Shown: positions 56,131 through 62,837 of the stretch, one piece after another
How the letters are laid out: each line of letters opens with the position of its first letter
Numbering within the stretch: position 1 is the stretch's first letter
DNA from: Thermosynechococcaceae cyanobacterium Okahandja
Lineage (GTDB): Bacteria; Cyanobacteriota; Cyanobacteriia; Thermosynechococcales; Thermosynechococcaceae
Direction of reading: 5' to 3'
NCBI GenBank assembly: GCA_041530395.1
Contig: CP136945.1
Span: 124,001-188,000 of the forward strand
DNA length: 64,000 nt
Position numbers and translations under genes: made by a program
Notes under the pieces: model-generated
Seen by the model: only the letters and a program-made list of their open reading frames with translations
Databases searched by the model: none
Told to the model about the DNA's origin: nothing

Positions 56131-56415
56131 ATCCCTGACCCGCCTGTGGAGCGCACTGGTGCTCACCAATTGCTCGACATTTGCCCGTGTTTTTGCCCGA
56201 CTCGACCCGGAAGCATTCGAGACGAGTTTTCAACTTAAATCTAAAAATACAGGCAAAAAACGTTGAGATAATCCTACTTTTTCCGCAGATCATCACCGCT
56301 TTATCCTTGGAGAATCTGCGCCGCAGTGATGTCCAAACGTCCCAATTCCGGCGAGATAATTGCGATATGCTAACTTCCTGATACCCTGTTTCCGTTAATT
56401 GGAAGATAATAATTT
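56131..56415. other. Intergenic stretch before the IS1-family element
   Basis: Apart from short frames on both strands without any family features, nothing is recognisable. It does not contain an attC-like hairpin and does not match the cassette borders further right. It separates the core accC end from the mobile island. Confidence 0.4.
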
Positions 56416-57191
56416 GGTGGTCCTAAAAATGTAAGGATGAAAGGGATAACAGCAGAAAACCGATGTCTAATTGCCAACCCACCTGCCCTGATTGCCTGTC
56501 AAGTCATGTCGTCAAAAACGGCAAAATCCATAACGGTAAACAGAACTTTAAATGCCGTGAGTGTGGCAGACAATTTGTGCAAGACCCTCAGAATAATATC
56601 CTTGACCCAGCAACCAAAACCTTGATTGATAAATTGCTGCTGAAGAAGATTCCCCTAGCCGGAACTGCCAGAGGGGCAGACGTTTCAGAACCTTGGCTTC
56701 AGAGCTATGTCAACCAGAAATATCAGGACGTGCCGCGTCAAGTGCAGGTGTGGGTCCCAAAAAAGGGCGTTTAACCATTCCGTGTGACGAGATGTGGTCG
56801 TTTGTAGGCAACAAAGGCAACAAGCAGTGGATTTGGCTCGCTCTCGATGTGGAAACACGAGAAATGGTCGGAGTGTATGTTGGCAACCGGAGTTGTAAGG
56901 GGGCACAGGGGTTATGGGATGCGTTGCCAGCCGTGTATCGGCAGTGCGCGGTTGCTTACACCGATTTTGGGTCTGCTTATGATGAGATTTTTCCAAGTAA
57001 GGGACATCAAAGCGTGGGAAAAGACAGTGGTAAAACCAGCCACATTGAGCGCTTTAACTGCACGTTGCGCCAACGGGTATCGCGGTTAGTCAGGAAAACA
57101 TTATCGTTTTCCAAGAAGTTGGAGAACCATATCGGGGCAATTTGGTATTTCGTTCACCACTCCAATGCATCCTTACCTGTTTAGCACTACC
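56416..57191 (+). mobile_element. IS1-family insertion sequence, 776 bp
   Basis: Inverted terminal repeats of 24 bases at 56416-56439 and 57168-57191 agree at most positions (GGTGGTCCTAAAAATGTAAG against the complement GGTAGTGCTAAACAGGTAAG). The element encloses two overlapping reading frames with InsA and InsB character. Size is typical of IS1. It is inserted in the grpB gene; the flanking bases AATAATTT and TGATGTGT do not form a target-site duplication, so a neighbouring deletion or rearrangement after insertion is possible. Confidence 0.9.
56463..57184 (+). CDS. IS1-family transposase InsA-InsB, joined by a programmed -1 frameshift
   Basis: InsA (56463-56774) begins with zinc-finger-like CPDCLSSHVVKNGKIHNGKQNFKCRECGRQF and a helix-turn-helix region. 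InsB (read from 56693) contains the DDE-type core DEMWSFVGNKGNKQWIWLALD and YTDFGSAYDEIF, with the Glu in SHIERFNCTLRQR. InsA's frame ends GVPKKGV-stop, while the -1 frame continues PKKGRLTIPCDE. The junction is A AAA AAG at 56759-56765, a canonical slippery heptamer, as in other IS1 elements. The product is expected to be about 240 residues. Activity is plausible as both halves look intact. Confidence 0.88.
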
Positions 57192-57552
57192 TGATGTGTT
57201 CTAATGCCTTCTTGGTTATCCTTACGGAAGTATCTACGACCAGAGATTCCAAACTCACCCATTGCTTTGCAATCTAATAACTCCATTAACCTATTCTGCT
57301 CATCAACTTTAGCAATGTCTTTGACCTCAACTAACAGATCAATAATTGGCTTGGCGTATATGTGGTGAATGGCTGTACACCACATTGGTAGTACAGCAAC
57401 AGCATTTTTGTCTAGGGCAGTCATGACCTGATTAGACACATTGGTAGTACAGCAACAGCATTTTTGTCTAGGGCAGTCATGACCTGATTAGACTCAACTT
57501 TGAACATTTCTTGCCACTTCGGATCATGCGGCACAACCATTACTTTTTTCAT
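57191..57552 (-). pseudogene. GrpB-family (UPF0157) gene, disrupted by a tandem duplication and by IS1
   Basis: The minus-strand gene starts at 57552 with MKKVMVVPHDPKWQEMFKVE (GrpB/UPF0157, nucleotidyltransferase-like fold). At residue about 30 a 56-bp tandem duplication (57381-57493) shifts the frame, after which the second copy resumes SNQVMTALDKNAVAV and reads YAKPIIDLLVEVKDI and GISGRRYFRKDNQ. The 3' part ends where IS1 is inserted at 57191 (GIRTHQ then VVLNR from the IS). The C-terminal domain is lost. Two independent lesions make it nonfunctional. It is the innermost gene of the cassette array. Confidence 0.8.
57381..57493. repeat. 56-bp tandem duplication in grpB
   Basis: The same 56 bases occur twice in succession (57382-57437 and 57438-57493), with no mismatches. 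As 56 is not divisible by three, the grpB frame is shifted. Confidence 0.95.
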
Positions 57553-57617
57553 GGTTTGACATCCTAATAATATCCTAGATTTACAGACTGCTACCCTACG
57601 GTAACTAACCTCAAGCC

Positions 57618-57682
57618 AGCTAACGACCAAGGTCACCGGGCGAGCGCAGGTGACCCTCTATTTCAAAACCGGCTGGTTCGTC
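57618..57682 (-). other. attC-like site of the VOC cassette
   Basis: Read on the minus strand: R''-like GACGAAC at one end, GTTAGCT (R') at the other, and a central inverted pair GGTCACC/GGTGACC in a short stem. The outer boxes are imperfect matches to RYYYAAC and GTTRRRY, so this is the weaker of the three hairpins. It lies between the VOC stop and the grpB start, as an integron recombination site should. Confidence 0.6.
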
Positions 57683-57701
57683 CGCATTTCTGCGTAAGAG
57701 T

Positions 57702-58082
57702 TCACGTGACCTTGGTAGCGATCCACCACGTTGTCCCGCCACTATCCTTTACTCCACCGCGTTTGTCATCGTTTTTCTTCTTGACAGGTTCTTGAACGGA
57801 GGAAGCTCCCGCCGTCAATGCACGCTGATAAGTGTCGTCGACGTCGGGCACGTAAACATGGACATAGGATGGCATTGGTGACCATTCGTCAGTGCAATCT
57901 GCAATCATGACAACAGTATCCCCAAGTCGTACCTCGGAATGCATCAGGCGACCATTCTCATCGGGAAACCTACGGATTTCCTTTGCATCGAACACTGCTG
58001 CCAAGAAACGAATAGTCGCATCAGCATCGGTGACAATGAGATACGGAGATGCCGTATTGTAACCATCGGGCTTGTAAGTCAT
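57702..58082 (-). CDS. VOC (glyoxalase/PhnB-like) superfamily protein in an integron cassette
   Basis: A 126-residue vicinal-oxygen-chelate protein. Paired beta-alpha-beta-beta-beta units are visible: SPYLIVTDADATIRFLAAVFDA and, in the second half, VHVYVPDVDDTYQRALTAGASSVQEPVKKKNDDKRGGVKD, ending with GGTTWWIATKVT. It resembles PhnB-like glyoxalases, whose substrates vary; the metal-site residues can only partly be assigned. It is flanked on both sides by attC-like hairpins and is more GC-rich than neighbouring AT-rich sequence, consistent with a transferred cassette. Confidence 0.8.
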   Translation of the reverse strand: MTYKPDGYNTASPYLIVTDADATIRFLAAVFDAKEIRRFPDENGRLMHSEVRLGDTVVMIADCTDEWSPMPSYVHVYVPDVDDTYQRALTAGASSVQEPVKKKNDDKRGGVKDSGGTTWWIATKVT

Positions 58083-58131
58083 TGATGTGTATTCCCTGTC
58101 GTGTGATGCTTCAAGGGTATTGCGGACGAAC

Positions 58132-58193
58132 GTTTAACATGAGCGGCATGACCCGGCAAGCCGGGTCATGCCCGCTCGATCGAATAGTTGGGC
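58132..58193 (-). other. attC recombination site of the RidA cassette
   Basis: Read on the minus strand: R'' is GCCCAAC (RYYYAAC), R' is GTTAAAC (GTTRRRY), and between them is a 17-bp stem GAGC-G-GGCATGACCCGGC with GCCGGGTCATGCC-GCTC that leaves one extrahelical G. These are the defining features of integron attC sites. It starts 2 bases after the RidA stop codon. Confidence 0.85.
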
Positions 58194-58194
58194 G

Positions 58195-58581
58195 TCACCG
58201 CGCGCTCTTCATAGCAGTGACCTCGATCTCAATTCGCATTCTCGGATCAGCCAACCCAGCAGAGATCATCATGGCCGCCGGGCGAATTTCACCAAAGTAC
58301 TTTCGTAGGACCGGCCAGCACTCTGGAAACTCGGCGCCATTGGGAAGCACGTAGGTCACGCGAACAACGTCCTGCAGGCTTGACCCGGCCTGCTCAAGCG
58401 CTGCGGCGATGTTTTTTAAGCACTGCTCCGTCTGCTCTAGCAGACCGCCGGCGATGGTCATGGTTGAGTAGTCGAAGCCAGTGGTTCCGGAAACAAAGAC
58501 CCACTCGCCAGCGACCACGGCTCGCGAGTAGCCGATCTCATGCTCGAAAGTAGAACCAGAGCTGATCAGCTTCCTAGTCAT
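58195..58581 (-). CDS. RidA (YjgF/YER057c/UK114) family protein in an integron cassette
   Basis: A 128-residue RidA-fold protein: SRAVVAGEWVFVSGTTGFDYSTMTIAGGLLEQTEQCLKNIAAALEQAG, then RVTYVLP and RPAAMMISAGLADPRMRIEIEVTA with the conserved Arg-containing end. RidA proteins hydrolyse reactive enamine/imine intermediates, but many members of this broad family have other roles. The cassette also has about 220 bases of non-coding leader (58582-58800) without a clear feature. Flanked by attC sites at 58132 and 58801. Confidence 0.82.
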   Translation of the reverse strand: MTRKLISSGSTFEHEIGYSRAVVAGEWVFVSGTTGFDYSTMTIAGGLLEQTEQCLKNIAAALEQAGSSLQDVVRVTYVLPNGAEFPECWPVLRKYFGEIRPAAMMISAGLADPRMRIEIEVTAMKSAR

Positions 58582-58800
58582 TGGTACCTCGGACGAACTC
58601 GTGCAGGCTTACCCAGTGATGTCCCACGATTGAACTCACCCGCTGTCATTGACTTGGGATTCTAGAGGCAGTTTAGCATATGGTCGGGTGCAGTGATTTG
58701 TTATGTTGTGTAAACTTTCCCACCGATCGCCTACCAATCTCCACAGTTCCCAGCGCCCCTTCACCAACAACCTTGCCCACTCACGACTCTGGCGCTGGCA

Positions 58801-58897
58801 ACATAACGACCCAGCTCAGTAGCGGCGGGGGCCGAGTGAGCTGTGAACTCCAGAAAGCCTAGCCGCCCCCGCCGTCTGCTGCAGCGCCTGGTTCGGC
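58801..58897 (-). other. attC-like site of the first cassette
   Basis: Read on the minus strand: GCCGAAC at the beginning and GTTATGT at the end, with a long imperfect stem in which GGCGGGGGC pairs with GCCCCCGCC and CCAG-type outer arms pair. R' departs from GTTRRRY at one position. It starts 6 bases after the stop of the following hypothetical gene, as expected for its cassette's own attC. Confidence 0.7.
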
Positions 58898-58903
58898 GTG
58901 CCT

Positions 58904-59224
58904 TTACTCGCCGCGCAGAACCTCACGGTCGGCTGGCTCGCCCTCGGGGACGAAGCACCGGAACTGCCCGTCGCGGCCGTCGATGTACAGCCGGCCGCAC
59001 GCTCGGCACTGCCACATGAGCCGGGCCGAGCGGCTGATGATCTGCCGGGCGTGGTGGTACGCCGCCTCCTTGCCCAACCGCCCGTCGGCCACCGGGTCGA
59101 TCACCTCGTTGTCGATGGCGTCGCAGGTGGCGAACCACGCCTGGTCGGGGATCAGGTGCCCCTTGTACGGCAGGTCGTCGGTCTGGTCGATGATCGACGA
59201 CCCGCAGTGGCAACCAATCTTCAC
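58904..59224 (-). CDS. Small zinc-binding hypothetical protein in an integron cassette
   Basis: A 106-residue protein, KIGCHCGSSIIDQTDDLPYK, then GHLIPDQAWFATCDAIDNEV, then LMWQCRACGRLYIDGRDGQFRCFVPEG. Two CxC/CxxC pairs suggest a zinc site. I recall very similar proteins as common integron-cassette passengers, but no function is known to me. Its border boxes (GCCTAAC at 59272 and attC at 58801-58897) delimit a cassette of about 480 bp. It is GC-rich, unlike the AT-rich DNA immediately to the right. Confidence 0.75.
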   Translation of the reverse strand: MKIGCHCGSSIIDQTDDLPYKGHLIPDQAWFATCDAIDNEVIDPVADGRLGKEAAYHHARQIISRSARLMWQCRACGRLYIDGRDGQFRCFVPEGEPADREVLRGE

Positions 59225-59271
59225 GCCGCAAGCCCTCCGCCGCCGAACTAGTAATTAGGTCGCGATTGGCA

Positions 59272-59278
59272 GCCTAAC
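59272..59278 (-). other. Outer border of the cassette array (GTTAGGC box)
   Basis: On the minus strand GTTAGGC matches GTTRRRY and begins the first cassette. Unlike the attC sites it has no partner hairpin to its right, so it could be an attI-type site or the remnant of a lost cassette's attC. Confidence 0.5.
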
Positions 59279-59549
59279 TCTTGGATGCTTGACAAAAAAC
59301 TAAAGCCTTACCATAAATAATTGGTTGCAGTATACGACGATAACCCTCAAGGTGTCAAACACTGCTCATCGCTGGATATACAAATGTTTACGACGGCAGT
59401 ATAAACCTTACTGGATAAGACTTGTGACTTCTAGAGAAAAAGATACTAGAAGGAATCTAGCGGATATGCATTCTCCCTTAAAAAGGCCAAGAGTCAGTCA
59501 CAGAAAAGCTTTGAGTGCTAAATTTAACAGGGTGTTATACGGTCATGAC
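59279..59549. other. AT-rich intergenic stretch right of the cassettes
   Basis: Expected position of an integrase gene (divergent, plus strand) if the array were complete. No tyrosine-recombinase motifs are present in any frame. A plus-strand frame beginning at 59325 runs through it without family features. It looks non-coding. Confidence 0.5.
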
Positions 59550-59771
59550 ATGAAACCGTCGCCTCCCCCCCGAAACGCAAGCTCCTCGACCCAGTGCCAG
59601 ATGCAGTTAACGCTGTCGCAAATGAAGGCGACAGGTTATGCCTACGTGGTGATTGGTTGGGTCTGCTCAGGCGCGTTTTATGCTGAGGCGGTGGAGGTCG
59701 CCAATAGGTTATCTGCGGGGATCAAAAGTGCCCTGCGGCGGCTCATTTTAGGATATACAGGAATTAGCTAG
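59550..59771 (+). CDS. Possible small protein, unrecognised
   Basis: A 73-codon frame from ATG 59550 whose second half, MKATGYAYVVIGWVCSGAFY then AEAVEVANRLSAGIKSALRRL, reads like a structured protein with a possible short hydrophobic helix. The first half is low-complexity. I do not recognise a family. Its end overlaps the convergent M23 gene by 8 bases. It may be the surviving C-terminus of an older gene. Confidence 0.3.
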   Translation: MKPSPPPRNASSSTQCQMQLTLSQMKATGYAYVVIGWVCSGAFYAEAVEVANRLSAGIKSALRRLILGYTGIS

Positions 59772-60699
59772 GGTTCTGTTGGTCACGAGCTTGAGCGATC
59801 GCCTCCCGGAGGTGCTGGAGTGCCAGCTCAAGGCGCGCTTCTGGCGCAACCGGAATCAATCCTTGGGCGGTCATTTCATGGAGTTCAAAGTGCAGGTGAG
59901 GCCCGGTCGAGTTCCCCGTACTGCCCACCAAGCCCACGACCTCCCCTTGCTTGACCCACTGACCCGGATTGACAAAGAGTTGCGAAAGGTGAGCATAGAG
60001 GGTTTCGTGTTGATCCGGCGGGTGCCGCAGGATGACCGTGAGGCCATAGCCCCCTAACCAGTTGGACTCAACCACCCGCCCGTCAAATACGGCTAGGACA
60101 GGGGTGCCTGCTGGGGCTGCCAAATCTGTACCAGAATGAAAGCGGCGATCGCCAAAAATTGGATGGATGCGCCAGCCAAAGGTGGAGGTAATGGGTGCCG
60201 CAAACGGCAGCGGAAAGAGCATCTGGCGATTATTAAAGTTGAGCCAGCGCAGCGGGTTTGCCCCCGGAAATGGCTGACGCACGTAGGGGATTGTTGACCG
60301 TGGTTGTGAGGCACTCCGGACAGGTTGATAGGCACCAGCGCTTGGGCGGCTGGCAATGGTCGCAGGTGCCGCCGGGGCGATCGCTGGGGCGCATAAAGAC
60401 TCAGGAATTGCGCCAGTACCATCAAGAGTGACTTGGCAGCCCGTAGAGCGTTCCTGTAGCACCACAGGCAAAGAGCGAGCGGGCAATAAATTTTCTAGGG
60501 GTTCACTCCCTGCGGGGGGATCCACCGGCTCCGTTGAAAAGACAAGGGGGTCACTGTCCACCGCCTGCACAGGGTTAATCAGGGTTGGGGTGGCAGAACG
60601 CTCTTCAGACTCTGCGGCTACAGGCTCCGCATGGCTGTGCCCCATCCCCGTTGCCAATACGCCCAGTGTTAACCCCAGTACCATCCATTGCCGCTGCAT
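59764..60699 (-). CDS. M23-family (LytM-like) peptidoglycan endopeptidase
   Basis: A 311-residue secreted or periplasmic peptidase. An N-terminal signal segment is visible (VLGLTLGVLATGMGHSHA, cut after AHA/HA). A Pro/Ala/Ser-rich linker covers about residues 40-150. The catalytic M23 domain has FHSGTDLAAPAGTPVLAVFDGRVV and HLHFELH, with the usual zinc ligands His, Asp and His. The ATG at 60699 is chosen over a longer frame from 60753. Such enzymes cut cross-links for growth or cell division. Not obviously operonic; the neighbours converge or are spaced. Confidence 0.9.
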   Translation of the reverse strand: MQRQWMVLGLTLGVLATGMGHSHAEPVAAESEERSATPTLINPVQAVDSDPLVFSTEPVDPPAGSEPLENLLPARSLPVVLQERSTGCQVTLDGTGAIPESLCAPAIAPAAPATIASRPSAGAYQPVRSASQPRSTIPYVRQPFPGANPLRWLNFNNRQMLFPLPFAAPITSTFGWRIHPIFGDRRFHSGTDLAAPAGTPVLAVFDGRVVESNWLGGYGLTVILRHPPDQHETLYAHLSQLFVNPGQWVKQGEVVGLVGSTGNSTGPHLHFELHEMTAQGLIPVAPEARLELALQHLREAIAQARDQQNPS

Positions 60700-60810
60700 A
60701 ATGTTGATGTCCCCTTCACACCCAATTCCCCCAAATTTTAGCTTATGGCACAAGCGGCTGGCTCGTGGCGATCATTTTTAGTAGGGAGGGAACGCTGGCG
60801 CGGCAGATAG

Positions 60811-62349
60811 TTATGGATAGTCGCAGACATGGTGAACATAGGGTTCTTCAGCGGGCTGAAAGGATTCAAACGCTGCCATCTGAGCCGCCAACAGATCCGG
60901 TGTTGCTTCGGCAATATCCCCTTCGCGATCGCTCAAACGCCGCGAGAGTACTTCCGGTGGTGCCGTACAGTAATGAATTTCAAGGGGCACACCGAGACGC
61001 TCGGCCAGCGCAATTACCGGGCGGCGTAGGTCACAGCGGTCGTACTTGGCATCTAAAATAACCGTCTGTCCCTGCTTAAGGAGTAGTTCTGCGTAGGCCA
61101 ACAATTGATCGTAGGTTTTTTGGGTCATGGCCTGACAGTAAAGATCTACCTCAGGGAAATCACTGCTGCGGCGGTCAAGGGGCAGTCCGGCTAAATGCTT
61201 GCGCACTGCATCAGAGCGAATGTGAATGGCATTTTCCTGTTGGGCGAGGCGGCGACCCCGCGTGCTTTTGCCTGCCCCCGATAGCCCAGACATGATGTAC
61301 AACTTCGGGGTACGGGGTTGGGTATAGTTGTAGGCCGCTTGGTAGTAAGCCATCGCCGTAGCTTGGAACTGCGCTTTCTCAGAATCGCTAATGGCCGGAT
61401 CGTTGAGGGCAAGGGAATTCACATTGCCGCGAATATAAGCACGCACACACAGGTACAGCGGCAAAAGCACGGCTCCCTCGTAGTCACCACTCCACTCCAG
61501 ATAGGTGTTCAAAAAAAGGTTGGCGAGGTCAGCACGCCCCCGAAACTCCAAATCCATCACCAAGAAGGCGGCATCGTAAATGCCATCGATATAGCGAAAC
61601 TCTTGGTTAAACTCAATGCAGTCAAACACTTGAACTTGGCCATTGTACAGGCAGATATTGTTCAGGTGCAAATCCCCGTGGCACTCGCGAATTTTACCTG
61701 CCGCTTGGCGTTGGACGAACCACTCCTGATGGGCACTCAGGAACTGGTTTGTAAAGGCTTGGATGGCCTCGTACTGGCTGCGGGGTTGAGAACGGTCAAT
61801 AAACTGGGCGGCAAGGGTATGACAGTTATTGATCACTTGGGCAATGGCTTGGGGCGACCCAAAGGCGGAAATCTCAGGGGTGGTGGCAGCCCTGTCGTGG
61901 AACTGGGCGAGTTCTTTGCCCAACGACTCGATGAGGGCAGGGGTGAGGTTATTCGCTGCAAACAGTTGCGAAAAGAGTTGGGACTGGTCAAACTGCCGCA
62001 TCCGCACGGCGTAGTCCACGACGGTGGCAGCCCTTGCTGCCGCGGCTCCCCCAAGATCTACGTAGTAGCGATCGCCCTGTTGGAGAATGGGCACCACCTC
62101 AAGGTAAAGTTGGGGAGCTAGACGGCGATTGAGACGTAGCTCTTCTTGGCAATAAAACTGCCGCTGTTCAAGGGTCGTAAAGTTCAAGAAGCCAAAATCC
62201 ACTGGCTTTTTTACTTTGTAGGCGTACTCACCCGTCAAAAAAACGTAGGAAATGTGGGTTTGCAACAGTTGAATCGGCTCACGAACCGGATGAGGATAGG
62301 CCGCAGCCGTCAGCAGGTGTTGAACAAATGGCGCTAAGGTGGCAGACAT
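60811..62349 (-). CDS. Two-domain protein: aminoglycoside-phosphotransferase-like plus P-loop kinase-like
   Basis: A 512-residue fusion. Residues about 1-330 are APH-like (protein-kinase fold) with HISYVFLTGEYAYKVKKPVDF, the catalytic HRD-like CHGDLHLNNI (about residue 219) and metal-binding FDCIEF. Residues about 350-512 are a P-loop kinase (YIMSGLSGAGKSTRGRRLAQ, P-loop about 355-363, then IHIRSDAVRKHLAG). Such fusions are widespread in bacteria. The substrate is not established for either half. Encoded alone between the M23 gene and clpS. Confidence 0.85.
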   Translation of the reverse strand: MSATLAPFVQHLLTAAAYPHPVREPIQLLQTHISYVFLTGEYAYKVKKPVDFGFLNFTTLEQRQFYCQEELRLNRRLAPQLYLEVVPILQQGDRYYVDLGGAAAARAATVVDYAVRMRQFDQSQLFSQLFAANNLTPALIESLGKELAQFHDRAATTPEISAFGSPQAIAQVINNCHTLAAQFIDRSQPRSQYEAIQAFTNQFLSAHQEWFVQRQAAGKIRECHGDLHLNNICLYNGQVQVFDCIEFNQEFRYIDGIYDAAFLVMDLEFRGRADLANLFLNTYLEWSGDYEGAVLLPLYLCVRAYIRGNVNSLALNDPAISDSEKAQFQATAMAYYQAAYNYTQPRTPKLYIMSGLSGAGKSTRGRRLAQQENAIHIRSDAVRKHLAGLPLDRRSSDFPEVDLYCQAMTQKTYDQLLAYAELLLKQGQTVILDAKYDRCDLRRPVIALAERLGVPLEIHYCTAPPEVLSRRLSDREGDIAEATPDLLAAQMAAFESFQPAEEPYVHHVCDYP

Positions 62350-62488
62350 TAAGGTGCGAATGGAATGGTCAAGGGGTCTGAATTGATAGTTTCAACCATA
62401 CACCGATGGATGGGGCATTTGCCAGCCAGCAGAAGAATACCCTTTGAGCTAAACTAGAGAGCAACCGTGCTGAATTGATGTTTAGCCT

Positions 62489-62779
62489 ATGCCTACCGTC
62501 TTACCGCAAGAGCGCCAGTCGCAGCAGGTTATTCGCAAGCACTATCCCAACTACAAAATCATTGTTCTCAACGACGATTTCAATACATTTCAGCATGTGG
62601 CCGCTTGCCTCATGAAGTACATTCCCAACATGACCAGTGATCGGGCGTGGGAATTAACGAACCAAGTGCATTACGAAGGGCAAGCCATTGTCTGGGTCGG
62701 TCCGCAGGAGCAGGCGGAACTCTACCATGAGCAGTTGCTGCGGGCGGGGTTAACCATGGCTCCCTTGGAACCGGAATAG
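62489..62779 (+). CDS. clpS: ATP-dependent Clp protease adaptor ClpS
   Basis: A 96-residue ClpS that binds N-degron substrates and presents them to ClpC-ClpP in cyanobacteria. The core YKIIVLNDDFNTFQHVAACLMKYIPNMTSDRAWELTNQVHYEGQAIVW is complete; NDDF with the adjacent Asn-Thr-Phe lies in the substrate-binding region. The N-terminal extension of about 20 residues is normal. Cyanobacteria often have two paralogues; I cannot say which this is. Divergent from the kinase gene. Confidence 0.92.
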   Translation: MPTVLPQERQSQQVIRKHYPNYKIIVLNDDFNTFQHVAACLMKYIPNMTSDRAWELTNQVHYEGQAIVWVGPQEQAELYHEQLLRAGLTMAPLEPE

Positions 62780-62801
62780 CTCTGGGCATGGTAAGTGTTG
62801 G

Positions 62802-62832
62802 CCTCCGCCGCGGGGGTGGAGCGTTGCGGAGG
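62802..62832 (+). promoter_or_regulatory. Hairpin that would sequester the ribosome binding site of the AAA gene
   Basis: CCTCCGC (62802-62808) can pair with GCGGAGG (62826-62832). The second arm contains the GGAGG Shine-Dalgarno sequence that ends 5 bases before the ATG at 62838. The loop is 17 bases. If it forms, translation of the AAA gene would be repressed until melted. Confidence 0.4.
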
Positions 62833-62837
62833 AGTTG

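Noticed and set aside
56102-56415. A CRISPR array
   Set aside because: Only one repeat-like unit is present. There is no second unit at the expected 61-base spacing and no cas gene in the window, so an array is not called.
59325-59771. Integron integrase to the right of the cassettes
   Set aside because: The plus-strand frame has no tyrosine-recombinase motifs (no R...HxxR...Y pattern) and a random-looking composition. The array is therefore reported without an integrase.
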